Below are positions 38,319-49,384 of a stretch of DNA of 64,000 nucleotides, one piece after another. Every line of letters starts with the position of its first letter. The first letter of the stretch is position 1. The notes beneath the pieces were generated by a model that worked only from the letters and a program-made list of their open reading frames with translations, ran no database searches and had not been told where the DNA came from. Made by a program: the position numbers and the translations under genes. This DNA is from Mesostigma viride (lineage: Eukaryota > Streptophyta > Mesostigmatophyceae > Mesostigmatales > Mesostigmataceae), in NCBI GenBank assembly GCA_009746045.1, contig RPFO01000034.1:3844840-3908839 (forward strand), in the 5' to 3' direction.

Positions 38319-40579
38319 CACACAGCCCTGCCACACCCCGGTGTGCAGGGGGAACGCCGGAGTGACGCCGTCGGCGGTACGGACCTGGGCTTGGGACCCT
38401 TCATAGAACTGGCGGATGATCTCAACGATGTACGATGGGACACGGAACAGGTGAAGGACCACCCACAGCTAGGGCGTCCCATATAACCGTATCGAATGCC
38501 TTGGTGTAATCCACGAAGATCAATAGCAATGGCAAGAGGCCGGGGGCCAGGCGGCCCACTTCCTCGATCAGGCGGCGCGCGGTAATAGTGACCATAACAC
38601 AATTGCGACCAACACGGAAGCCCATCTGGGACTCACCTAGGTGGGGATCGAGGCTGGCGCGCATGCGGTTCAGCAGGAGACGCATGAAGACTTTCAGCAC
38701 GCAGCTTTGGAGGCATACGCCGCGGTAGTTGCCGGTATCCGCGGCGGACCCCTTGCCCTTGTAGATCATGACCCGGACAGCGGTCTTCCAATACGTCGGC
38801 GGGGGGAGGCCATCTCGTAGAATCCGGTTGCAAACACCCCGGAGGAAAGGCTCAAGCTCGATCAGGCATCTTAACCACCTCCGGTGAAATATTGTCCACT
38901 CCCATGGCAGCATCATTGCGGAGGGTGGAGATGGCAGCAGCCCATTCCTGGGGAGTCCACTCGTCGTGGGGGCCGTCCACCAGGGGCCGGGCCGGAGAGC
39001 GGTGGGACCAGGTAGTCCGTCTCGCTGGTGGGCGCCTGCCGGGGCTCAATGAGGCCGCCTCGGCTGGCCGCAGGGCGTGCAGCTGCAGCGGGGTCAAGCG
39101 GGGGGGGCGGGCCAGGGGCCCCCGATAGTTTGGCCTGGGAGCTGAACCAAATCTCAAGGCGTTCACTGGGGGTGCCTGGGATGTCAGCCCGTTGCGTTTC
39201 CCGGCGTCCGGTGAGACGGTCGAGAGAGCGCCAGGCCGCCTTGTGCTGGTTGGCGGCCGTGTGGCGATTGATTTCGGCGGCAAGTGTCTCCACCTCCTCC
39301 GCATGTGCGGCAGTATATGCTTGAGTAAGCCGTTCCTGGTACGGGTACAGGTCCTCCCCGCGGCGGCGGGCCTGCGCTAGCGCCAGCCGGGAGGCAACCA
39401 CCCGGGCGTCGCGCAGGTAGAGCTGGGCTGGTCGGGCGCGGGGTTGCTCGGGGAGAAGCTTAGAGCCAAGCTCCACCGATCGCATGAACAGTTCGTAGGG
39501 TGGCGTGAGATCTACACCGCGATCTGCGTCCAGGTACATCAAAGGTTGCGCGTCCACGAAGGCAGACAGCTGATTGCATCGCGGCGTATCTCATCCGCTG
39601 ACCACTTCTCCCTGCGCCCACGGACGGGGCGTAAGCAGGTCCAGTCAGGGCGGGGCCGGGGGCGGCGGCGCGCAGGGGCCTGAAGACGTAGGCGCAAGGT
39701 TGCGGTGACCATGCGGTGATCCGATGCGACACTGGGGGTCACTGGTCAGCATACGGGCATCGATGACGGAAGATCGCCAGCACTTGCGCACAAGTATGTA
39801 GTCCAAGCACACACATCGCGGCCGAGGGAGCATCGAGCCAGCCACCCTGCGCATGGGGCCCACAAAGGTCACTAGTGCATCAGGCGGTTTAGCAAACAGC
39901 GTATTGGCAGCAGTCAAGTCCCCCTCAGTGAGCAGTTGCTCAAGTAGGGGGGTCGGTTGGCATTGCTATCGGTTAGGCGCGGCGCATACATGATGCAGCC
40001 CCCGCGGTCCACGGGCAGGGTCGCGTTGGCATCCACCAAGATGGCAACGATGTATTGACGTGGGATCTGTTTCTCTATGTCGAGCAGCTGGTTGAAGAAC
40101 GCTGCGCGGTCCTTGGCCGGGTGCCCAGCATGTGGGGCATATCCGACAATTACCGAGAGCATAATGGGGGTCCGTACGCGTCCTTGAAGGGAGCGGAAAC
40201 TGCAATGAAGGATCCGATTATAGAGCAAGGTTTGTGGTCCACGAGCTGGGCGGCAGCGGTGGCCGGGGAGCACAGCAGGCCCACTCCTCCCTGGCCCGGT
40301 GCATGCGCCGGGCCGCACAGCAGTTGCCATTGTAGTGCGAGGGTGACATGCTGAACGGGGCCCTCAAAGGAGCGTCGATGCTCTTGGACCCCAAGCACAT
40401 CAATGCCATATAGGCGGCAGTAGTGGACAAGCTCGTTGGCCCGCGGGGGGGCATCTCCCCCGGGCAGGGTGCGGACATTGTAGGTAGCGATGCGCAGCGA
40501 GTGGTGCCGGCGTTGGCCCAGCAGGGGCCGCCGGGGACCCGCGGTGTCGGCATGGGGTTGGGGGGAGGCTGGCGGGGAC
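38319..40579 (-). pseudogene. LINE-1 ORF2, APE endonuclease and N-terminal reverse transcriptase
   Basis: On the minus strand an APE-type endonuclease starts near 40.5 kb with LRIATYNVRTLPG and DVLGVQEHR. It continues with VAILVDANATL and VASDHRMVTATL, the catalytic D/H signature at the endonuclease end. A linker rich in Ala/Arg follows, then RT: WAAAISTLRNDAAMGVDNIS, AVRVMIYKGKGSAADTGNYR, GFRVGRNCVMVT, FVDYTKAFDTV and TGVWQGCVLS. Frame changes near 40.2, 39.9, 39.7, 39.5, 38.9 and 38.45 kb make it a pseudogene. Confidence 0.85.
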
Positions 40580-40584
40580 GTGTG

Positions 40585-42593
40585 TGTTTAAAATATGTAT
40601 AATGCGTTACTTGGTCAACATGATAATTGACGTAATTCATTAGAATTAATTAACGCATATTGGCAGCACGGCTATGGCATTGCCCTTGCCATCGGGCAGC
40701 CATTAGCCTAAATTGCTACATTGTCACTTGCTAGCAAGGAAAAAAGAGAGAGTTCGTGGAGTTGCCAACCCTAAAATCATGCACGGTGGCATGGGGTCGG
40801 CACTACCCTTGGCGACAATCTAACGGCTGGCACAAATGACAGGTCAGCATCACTAGTGGTGTCGAATGCATGCATACGGTGCACATTCTAGAAAGTACTG
40901 CGCACAGGTGCAGGCGCATCATGACGTGGACATAGGTACGGCCACTCTAATTATCGCCACACATATTGCACGCTCAGTGCCGGAATAGGACCATCGGCAC
41001 TAAATATCTCACTCGCCACTATATAAAATGTGATGCGATAAGTTGGAATAGCACACGGCTAGACTACCTAGCATAAATACACGGCAAGAGGTGGGCATAA
41101 CCTCAGACACCCCCCTTGCACAGCTCATGCGTGCTCAAAAGGAACATGACACTCCTTCCTCTCCCCCCTCAATAACTAGGTAGGATAGCCGGGTACAAAA
41201 CACCCTGGCATACCCCCCTTACACGGCTAACCATGGTGGGGATAAGGAGGTTCAAACTCAGTACCAGCAAGAAAGATGGGGAATCAGGCACCCCCCCTCA
41301 AGGAGAAGGTCCTTTCAGGTCAACGGCCAACAAAGGACTAGCTCAACTATGACAAAAAACAATGGCCGGCAGGTCATAAAAAATCCGAACTGATTATCAA
41401 CGAAATCTCGACAAAAGGCGCTCGGCTCATACACCCCCTGGCTCTTGGCTCTAGGCTCCTTGGCTCGGCGGCTCCCGGCTCAGCGGCTCTTACGGGCTCT
41501 CCCGGCACTGGGCTCACGGCACGTGGCTCTCGGGCAGGCACTGGGCGCTCGACATAAAAAGTCGAGTATAATAGTCTAGCGGATCAATGCCGCTTGCCAT
41601 AGAAGGCGATATCAGCTCGTAGACTCTGCGAAAATGGGCTTGAATCCTCACGGCTCACTGTGCCAGCAGCGGAATCAGCATCCGGAACAATAAATTTGCT
41701 GTCGTCGAAAAAATAAAAAAGTTGGCTGTCCCCGCCCAGAACCAAACACGGACTTCAGGCATCCAGCGTCAACGCTTGCACACCATACACACTGGCAGCT
41801 GCGGGTGTGCTCACGAATCTGTTTTACGCAAATATATGCAACACACCGAATCCAGGTCTGCTGGCAGCAACGCCAGCGGCACCAAGTGCTAGCTGCGCTG
41901 TCCTCGTAAATGGCTTGGCGGACTACAACGGCCGTGGCCAGACTCGCGCAAAGGCGAAACTCCAACGAAAGTGCCGGCGATGCAAGCACACCTCGTCCTC
42001 GAGGTGGGAAGAAAATAATGCTCGCCAGGCAAAGGCTGAAAAACCATGAACCATCAGCTCCGATACCATGTTTAAAATATGTATAATGCGTTACTTGGTC
42101 AACATGATAATTGACGTAATTCATTAGAATTAATTAACGCATATTGGCAGCACGGCTATGGCATTGCCCTTGCCATCGGGCAGCCATTAGCCTAAATTGC
42201 TACATTGTCACTTGCTAGCAAGGAAAAAAGAGAGAGTTCGTGGAGTTGCCAACCCTAAAATCATGCACGGTGGCATGGGGTCGGCACTACCCTTGGCGAC
42301 AATCTAACGGCTGGCACAAATGACAGGTCAGCATCACTAGTGGTGTCGAATGCATGCATACGGTGCACATTCTAGAAAGTACTGCGCACAGGTGCAGGCG
42401 CATCATGACGTGGACATAGGTACGGCCACTCTAATTATCGCCACACATATTGCACGCTCAGTGCCGGAATAGGACCATCGGCACTAAATATCTCACTCGC
42501 CACTATATAAAATGTGATGCGATAAGTTGGAATAGCACACGGCTAGACTACCTAGCATAAATACACGGCAAGAGGTGGGCATAACCTCAGACA
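40585..42593 (-). mobile_element. Small non-autonomous LTR element (TRIM/LARD-like), minus strand
   Basis: Two 525 bp direct repeats (40585-41109 and 42069-42593) that look identical, with TG..CA ends, flanked by GTGTG duplications (40580-40584 and 42594-42598). On the minus strand the 5' LTR is followed directly by TGGTATCGGAGC, close to the initiator-Met tRNA primer site. The 3' LTR is preceded by AAGGGGGG, a polypurine tract. The internal region is only 959 bp and carries no gag or pol, so movement must depend on enzymes in trans. It looks whole for its type and very young. Confidence 0.9.
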
Positions 42594-42857
42594 GTGTGTG
42601 CGGCGTGAGATAACATAGTACTTTTCAACGCGCATAGGGCACCCTCCAGGCGGGCGGCGCGACTTGCTCGCCTGGTCTTGCCCAGGTCAAAGAATGCAGC
42701 ATACCGTTGGCGGGGAGTGCCGGGTTGCGAAAGCCAGCAGGCGCTCCTTGTTGCGAAGTTGGCGATGAAGGTCGCGGCTTTGACTCCGTTGCGTCGTACA
42801 ACTTCTTTGTTTGTTTGGCAGCCCGAAAACATACAGACGAGCACACTCGTGAATTAA
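42594..42857 (-). mobile_element. LINE-1 5' tip
   Basis: The 5'-most 264 bp of LINE-1, cut off from the rest by the small LTR element. An open minus-strand frame (KAATFIANFATRSACWL) runs into the insertion site, so this may be the start of ORF2 or the end of an ORF1. It is followed outward by the TTATTTACAA duplication. Confidence 0.7.
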
Positions 42858-43096
42858 TTATTTACAAATTGTTTGTTTTATTTAGCACTTTCAGGTGGCG
42901 AACTAAAATAATTAATATTTATAATTAAAACTACCAATGCGGACGGTGTAGCCAGCCAAGGTGCAACTTGGCACACACACAGTAAAACTAGGTATCATGC
43001 ATAAGGAAGCTTGCCACCAAGTTTGACCATCATCTGAATATAACTGCAGCTAGGAGGAATAAGATGGGTGTTTTTTGGCACTTTCATACCGTTGTG

Positions 43097-43168
43097 GACT
43101 CGTGCTCCCGTTGGGGAGTCACGGAGCATTGGCGATGGATGGATGGGTGCAAACAGTCCTACCGGTCT
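43097..43168 (-). mobile_element. LINE-2 3' end fragment, minus strand
   Basis: GACTCGTGCTCCCGTTGGGG, three GATG units and GGTGCAAACAGTCCTACCGG match the complement of the LINE-2 3' end at 24.40-24.66 kb. It lacks the long ATCC expansion. Only about 72 bp is recognisable, so it is either an extremely truncated copy or a remnant. Confidence 0.75.
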
Positions 43169-43384
43169 TACTCAGATGATGGTCGGATCAGCAGGATAAG
43201 CAGCGCCGGCTTGGCGGACATTGTCAAAGACTACGACCCCGTAACTGTGGGTCCTAGGAAATATAAAAAGCATGGTAGGCATTGTTTGAAGTGAGACAAC
43301 TTTGCGTGCATGCGCAAGATTAGCTCGCGGCCTCACTTGAGGCCCATATTTTGGATTTGCAGTGGACATCATACATGTTGTCTC
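43169..43384. other. Spacer
   Basis: No gene or repeat is recognised. Confidence 0.4.
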
Positions 43385-44053
43385 TGTTACGGCCCAGACC
43401 TTTGTATGGGCGTAACAATGCCTTCAATAAATAAGTCGAAAGTCATTTGTTATTCGTTTGGGACTTTCGATAGCTCGCTTTCATAGTCCGCCGGACTATA
43501 GGACTCAATTCGGGACTTATTTGGGAATTTGTCCTAAGTTCGGGACTTTGTGTGTTTATTTGGTACTTTGTGTGTTCCGGACCAGTTAATTTGGGCCTAG
43601 CCAGAAGTACGAGATCTTCTAGGGGCCGGGCCGGCCCTATAGACGTCATACAGAACCTATTGGGGCTTGACGGCAGTATCTGGAAGATCGGCGCGCATGT
43701 CGGCGCGCCTGCACACCAACTTGCCAGCTTGGTAGCGCAGCTAGGTGAAATTGGTCTGTGGACGATGGACTCTCTCTCTTTGGTTTGATGATTAATGAAA
43801 CGAGTGTTGACGACTCTCTCAGACCAAGGGGCACTAATCCGGATGTCATTTGCCTCATGACATACCGTGTTATATAGCTAGATTAATTAATCATGCTATA
43901 AGGCCTAGCTGAGGATAAACCGCTGCTCAGTTAGTCAATTTACTGCGATCTTTGCTTGCTATCGCGGTACGCGGATGCGCGGCTATGCCGGCTTATTAAA
44001 CTGCACCTTATACTAGATTAGATCTTTCGCACCGTCCGGCTCGGGACGTAACA
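43385..44053. mobile_element. Probable solo LTR (gypsy-like)
   Basis: Begins TGTTACGGCCC and ends GGGACGTAACA, a perfect 7 bp inverted end pair (TGTTACG/CGTAACA) of the TG..CA type common in Ty3/gypsy LTRs. An AATAAATAAG lies near 43425. The flanking pentamers GTCTC and CTGGA do not match, so the target duplication is lost or the ends are misjudged. No coding sequence. Confidence 0.45.
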
Positions 44054-44444
44054 CTGGATCGGAGGTAGTTCTAGAGGTTTTCCACAGGTGCTCGCGAAGA
44101 GCCCTTGGGTTTAAGCCGCTAGGGGTGGTTTTACCGGATTAGGATACATTTGCACGGCTTCAAATGTATCCTAAATGCACCATTGGCAAACATGGTTTCT
44201 GGACATGGTCGATATCATTAATATGTTTGGCAAGCATGATATGATCATGCTTGCCAAAGATGTTGTCTCTTTTCATATTTCACACATATTATCGGCCTCG
44301 GCGTGCCATGCTTCCACGTTTGTTGTCTCTTTTCATATATTGTAAGTATGATCAATAAAATTCCAAACATGACCATGTTGGAGACTTCAAGTGGAGCATC
44401 ATGATTACTGTTTTCACTATTACGTAACCCATGGTTCATGTTAA

Positions 44445-45789
44445 CCCATAGTCCGTAAACACTATCGTATACGATAGTGTTTGGGTTCCCGCCAGAAACG
44501 GCGCGGCGCCGGTAGCGCCGCGCCACTTCTGACGGAGGACACGTGTCCGGTGGGTCCGGAGACACTTAGGGACGACGGTGGTGCATAGGTTTGGGGGGTA
44601 TATTCGCCATAGCCTGGTTATTACAACGTGAATTGAGACAGTATCACGTGACTTTGGCGGGAAATTTTCACTCGCGCGCGCGCGTATCGAGATATGGCTG
44701 CCAACGTGCCGTTATCACGGAAATTTTTGCGTCTCGCGGCCTGGGACGGTTCAGAATGTCGCTCAGAATGACGATGCGTGTTTTTCGTAGGTCAGGCATG
44801 GCCAGATTGGTAGGACTGGGAAAATACAGGTAGGAAAATACTGCCTTCTTGGTCGTCAGTGCCATATGAGTTATAGCTTACCATATTTCGATTTTCTCTG
44901 TATGGCCAAGCAGTCTGCGCCAGCCCGAGCATCCAGGTTTGGTACGGGACATCTGCTGCAAGGTTTGCTGGGATTGCGGACGCGTTTGTAGGTCATATTT
45001 GCACGGAATATCAACGTAGTAACCATAGCGGATGCATGCATGATGCGGCTATGGCGGCCTATGCCTGTAGCGCACTAGTATGTGTGAGATATGAGGGTCC
45101 CGGCCAGCAGAATCCGGGCGGGACGTGAATGAGCCAGGTACGGCAACGTGTTTGCATGTTGTTTGCCGCGGAATACGCCTGCCATGCATTATAGTTGACG
45201 AGTTTATTGGTGCAGCATTTAGCAAGCTTCCATGCCTGCTGTAAAGAGTGGTATCAGCCCTGTGAGTGCTCAGTTTATGGCATTTCCTTAGACTATACCA
45301 CCCCGTTAGTTCAGGTAGGAAACCCGTTTGCATTCCAGCACTTTTGCCAGTCTTTTGTAGCTTGTTATAATGCATTGCTGTGTTGCATGTCATAGATGGC
45401 TGTCTACGCGCGCGTAACCCACACACGTATATGAGCGTGGTGCCATGTGCAAAACTCAATTCTGAGTGGCCCCCCTGGTATGGGGATGCCTGAACTACCT
45501 AATAAAATTATCCAACCTTGACATTGGTGTTTACAACCCTCCCCTGAAAAAAAGGGGGGGGTTCCATGGTGTGATGCATGAAAATGTTCGTCTTTTGTCC
45601 AACTTTGACTGAGAATATCATGCAACCCACTTACGGGACTCAAGATATTATTGCATATTCTGAAAGCCCTTGAAGTATAGATATTCCTGGCATCTTGGTT
45701 GAGGGTATTTGGAGTAGCGGTCTGGGAGTTATGATTTTTTTCATTTTAGGGGGTTTGAAAGTGCCAAAAATGGCTCTACGGACTATGGG
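44445..45789. mobile_element. Second piggyBac-like TTAA element, non-autonomous
   Basis: 13 bp inverted termini CCCATAGTCCGTA (44445-44457) and complement (45777-45789), flanked by TTAA on each side (44441-44444, 45790-45793). A perfect 26 bp palindrome (44457-44482) abuts the left terminus. The 1,345 bp interior has no transposase-like ORF. The termini differ from those of the element at 25.3 kb, so it is a separate family. Confidence 0.75.
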
Positions 45790-45793
45790 TTAA

Positions 45794-46385
45794 CATGGCA
45801 TAATGAGCAATCCTATTGACCCCATGACTAATGGCGAAGTTAATAAAGTTACATCGTGGCACGTCACTATAGCATCAAGTTGCATCATTGTGCATAAAGT
45901 AGTTTAGCACTGAGTTGGCATGCCAACACCAGGTACACTAAATAAATTAAAACCAGAATTGATAAACAACCCAGTATCCAAATACAGTATCCATATATAT
46001 GCAGGTCGTACTACAGGTACAGCCACGGCTGCCACGCGGCTTCTGCAGCGATCACGCTCTTTCTCCTAGACAATTGCTCTACTGGTCCCTACAGGTCGGT
46101 CGACTTGGACCATGATGCGTCAAGAACAGTTAATTGACCGACTTAAACAAGATGTTTGTCTACATGCAGCTGTCTGCACCTAACTAACGCGAAACCGCGT
46201 GCTACCAAATATAGGGGAAATGCATGAGTAACACATGTCAACGCACAACCGGTGGAAATCACGCGATACCAACCGCGGCAACAGTGGTGTGAACATAGCG
46301 GGCACTGACATGCAAAAAAGCACCAGCAGCGGCATCAGTAGCAAATTGTAGTAGCGGAACAATAGCCACTACATCAATGCAACAA
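45794..46385. other. Spacer
   Basis: AT-rich, no gene recognised. Confidence 0.4.
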
Positions 46386-46760
46386 CACATCAGCCCAGCA
46401 ACACAGCAGCAGCATGACCGTAGCACAGCAGCAGCACAACTGTAGCACATCAACACGGCCGCATAGCAGGAGCACAAGTCAGCGCAGCAGCAACTTAGTA
46501 TGCCGATTCCTGAATTTCCTATCAGTGGACTATAGTCCATTGATAGGAAATTCACTAATAGGCAGTACTAGCTCAGCAGCACGGCAGCAATGCAGCAGTG
46601 CATCAACACAGCAGCACGACAGCAATACATCAGCGGCACGGCAGCAATGCAGCAACACATCAGCACAATAGCACAGCAGCAGCACGGCAGCAATGCAGCA
46701 GCAGTAGCATGGCAGCACAGCAGCAGCAGCAGCACATGAGCAGCTCAATGACAACAACGC
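46386..46760 (+). repeat. Imperfect CAGCA/CAACA-rich simple repeat
   Basis: Long run of AGCAGCAACAC-type units. It is interrupted at 46512-46553 by a near-perfect 42 bp palindrome (GAATTTCCTATCARTGGAC around TATA). Confidence 0.85.
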
Positions 46761-46770
46761 TGCTTGCGCT

Positions 46771-47988
46771 TCAGCAGTCGTCGTCGTCGTCATCGTCATC
46801 GGCAAGGATGAGCGCTCGCTTCCGACGCCGGGAGGCGCCTGCGTTGTTGTTCTCCGCCACAACGTCGCTGGGTGGAACCATCTCGCGCAATCGAGCCTCG
46901 GCCAGGGTGATATCCGGCGCTTGCAACGCAGGGACGACCACACCGGGGCACCCGCAGATCTGTGCCTCCAGCTCGTGGAGAGGCACGCAAGAAACCGCGT
47001 CCTCCTCCCAACGGGCACCCCAGTACATGGCTACCATGTCGTTTTGCGTGTCGACAACAGCGACACGACCATGGTACCTGCCGTCCCGGCTTTCGGTGCG
47101 ACCGTCCGCGGATGTCACACGCTCCGACGCCCAATGACACACGACTTGCCCTACGAGGTTGCGGCTGCCACTCTTGACCTGCAGCGTTACGCCTTCCCAG
47201 CATGCCTTCGCCATGCCGACGATGCCCTTCGAGCATTCAGCATCTTGCCACTTCACGACCGGGTGTTCCGCGTCATAGGGCACCTCCTTCAGCGCCTTTA
47301 GGCACTCCTTGGTGAGCTTTTTGTTCGCACCCAAGGAGACTCCATGGGGCGGCTGACCTCGCTTGCCCACCACTTGTGTCAAGACGAGGTCTGAGGCGGT
47401 GATGATCACCGTGTGCGCCGCAGTGGTTGGCGGATGGGGCCATTGCGCAATGTCTGTATTCCACGGGTGCCACGTGTCATGCAAATGCTTAGCGCGGTAT
47501 ACAAAGAGCTCAATAGAAGGTTGGCCGCCATCCTCCTTCGCAACCACCTCCTTGATGATGCCAACGAGGACTGGAGTCCACGTGAGCTTCGAGTTGCAGA
47601 GAATACCAGCTGAAGGGTGCCAGTATAGAACAGCGGAGCCTTTCTCAACGCCTTGCATGCGCTTCAAGTAAGCGACCTTGGCTGCCATGGCCCTGTCTTC
47701 TGCCGCCCATTCCTGCTGTGTGTGGCCATCATGACGAACTCGGTCTACCAGCGGGGTGACGCGCACCGCCTCTGCGTCGACCAACGCCATGAAGTGCTCT
47801 TCTTGCGTCGGTGGTGGTTCAGGCGCTGCATCGTGCTCACGCAGGGCGGAGATGTCCGCGCGAGATGGCCACGGCAAAGGGCGCCACTCCTCAGGCACCT
47901 CCTCAGGGGCATGTGGGACTTGACTTGCGAAAAAAGGCCTTGTTTGGCTTGATGGTGTCGGGCGGAAAGTACCACTGCCAGATGCCAT
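46771..47988 (-). CDS. Protein of unknown function, main frame
   Basis: ATG at 47988, stop at 46771; 405 codons. The N-terminus is Ser/Pro-rich. The centre has SAVLYWHPSAGILCNSKLTW and PVLVGIIKEVVAKEDGGQP, then GRYHGRVAVVDTQNDMVAMY and EEDAVSCVPLHEL. The last has the look of a small beta-barrel reader fold (Tudor- or BAH-like), but that is only a guess. The C-terminus is basic then ends in a run of Asp (DDDDDDDDC). No family is recognised. Its N-terminus overlaps the end of the upstream frame (47903-48301) at a T6 run (about 47931-47936), so the two are probably one gene with a frameshift there. Confidence 0.6.
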   Translation of the reverse strand: MASGSGTFRPTPSSQTRPFFASQVPHAPEEVPEEWRPLPWPSRADISALREHDAAPEPPPTQEEHFMALVDAEAVRVTPLVDRVRHDGHTQQEWAAEDRAMAAKVAYLKRMQGVEKGSAVLYWHPSAGILCNSKLTWTPVLVGIIKEVVAKEDGGQPSIELFVYRAKHLHDTWHPWNTDIAQWPHPPTTAAHTVIITASDLVLTQVVGKRGQPPHGVSLGANKKLTKECLKALKEVPYDAEHPVVKWQDAECSKGIVGMAKACWEGVTLQVKSGSRNLVGQVVCHWASERVTSADGRTESRDGRYHGRVAVVDTQNDMVAMYWGARWEEDAVSCVPLHELEAQICGCPGVVVPALQAPDITLAEARLREMVPPSDVVAENNNAGASRRRKRALILADDDDDDDDC

Positions 47989-48301
47989 GGGGCAACTTCT
48001 CGACCCTTGTTTTGATCGACTCCAGCTCCTTCCCCAGAAACTCCATGTTCAATGGTGCGAAGGCTGGGGTGTCCTGCAACATCGGAATGCGGTCTGGATC
48101 CACAAGTCGGACGCCAAACAGCGGCCGCCCCTCCGCATCAAACCTGTATGGCTGTGTCATCGCCTTCCCGCACCGTGGCGCGCCTTCCTGTCGAGTCCCC
48201 GCGGGCTGCCACGGCGTCTTTTGGGACTCCGTGGTCCGGTAGGACAACCAGGTCTCTGTGTTGCCCTGTACCTGGAAGAAGACGGCGTGGTGCACCTTCA
48301 T
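47903..48301 (-). CDS. Upstream frame of the same unknown protein
   Basis: ATG at 48301, stop at 47903; 132 codons: HHAVFFQVQGNTETWLSYRT, RFDAEGRPLFGVRLVDPD, LNMEFLGKELESIKTRVEKL and WQWYFPPDTIKPNKAFF. The frame stays open further upstream only because the adjacent minisatellite has no stops, so the true start is uncertain. The sequence is balanced and looks like real protein, unlike the repeat next to it. A T6 run near its end would let ribosomes, or a sequencing error, join it to the 405-codon frame. Farther upstream, a possible mini-exon (TIIFIRDRNSKGQE, about 49524-49565, with an AG before and GTGAGT after) may belong to the same gene. Confidence 0.5.
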   Translation of the reverse strand: MKVHHAVFFQVQGNTETWLSYRTTESQKTPWQPAGTRQEGAPRCGKAMTQPYRFDAEGRPLFGVRLVDPDRIPMLQDTPAFAPLNMEFLGKELESIKTRVEKLPHGIWQWYFPPDTIKPNKAFFRKSSPTCP

Positions 48302-48338
48302 TGAGCGACCGCGTTTTTCAGGCACCGGCTGTGCCGCT

Positions 48339-49340
48339 CCGCCGCTCCGCCGCTCCGCCGCCCGCCGGCTGCGCCGCCGGCCCGCCGCGCGCCGGCTGCC
48401 CCGCCCCGTAGCCCGTCGACAGGCTGCCCCGCCCCGCCGCATGCCAGCTGCGCCGGCCCGCCGCCCACGCGCGCCGGCAGCGCCGTTGGCCCCCCGCGCG
48501 CCGACGGCCCTGCCCCGCCGCCCGTTGACAGCCCCGCCCCGCCGCATGCCAGCTGCGCCGGCCCGCCGCCCATGCGCGCCGGCAGCGCCGCTGGCCCCCC
48601 GCGCGCCGACGGCCCTGCCCCGCCGCCCGTCGACTGCCCCGCCCCGCCGCCCGTCGACAGCCCTGCCCCGCCGCATGCAGGCTGCGCCGCCGCTGCCACC
48701 TCGCTGCGCGCTGGCTGCGCCACCTCGCCGCCCGCCGACGGCGCCGCCCCGCCGCGCACCGGCTGCCCCGCCCCGCCGCCTGTCGACTGCCCCGCCCCGC
48801 CGCATGCCAGCTGCGCCGGCCCGCCGCCCACGCGCGCCGGCAGCGCCGCTGGCCCCCCGCGCGCTGACGGCCCTGCCCCGCCGCCCGTCGACTGCCCCGC
48901 CCCGCCGCCCGTCGACAGCCCCGACCCACCGCATGCCAGGTGCGCCGGCCCGCCGCCCGCGCGCGCCGGCAGCGCCGCTGGCCCCCCGCGCGCCGACGGC
49001 CCTGCCCCGCCGCCCGTCGACAGCCCTGCCCCGCCGCCCGTCGACAGCCCTGCCCCGCCGCCCGTCGACAGCCCCGCCCCGCCGCATGCCAGCTGCGCCG
49101 GCCCGCCGCCCACGCGCGCCGGCAGCGCCGCTGGCCCTGCCCCGCCGCCCGTCGACTGCCCCGCCCCGCCGCCCGTCGACAGCCCTGCCCCGCCGCATGC
49201 CAGGTGCGCCGGCCCGCCGCCCGCGCGCACCGGCAGCGCCGCTGGCCCCCGCGCGCCGACGGCCCTGCCCCGCCGCCCGTCGACAGCCCCGCCCCGCCGC
49301 ATGCCAGCTGCGCCGGCCGGCCGCCCATGCGCGCCATGCG
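48339..49340 (+). repeat. GC-rich minisatellite with higher-order units
   Basis: Built from short modules (CCCCGCCGCCCGTCGACAG, CATGCCAGCTGCGCCGGC, GCGCGCCGACGGCCCTG) arranged in larger blocks of roughly 100-150 bp, with GTCGAC sites recurring. All six frames are open or nearly so, giving R/P/A-rich plus-strand and G/A/R-rich minus-strand ORFs that I treat as artefacts. Confidence 0.92.
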
Positions 49341-49384
49341 CTTCGCAGGTCCATTGGGATCATGAGGCCTGCGCAAAATCTCAC

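Noticed and set aside
43880-44060. tRNA or 5S-like sequence near the end of the putative solo LTR
   Set aside because: No cloverleaf or internal promoter boxes could be drawn; it fits better as LTR sequence.
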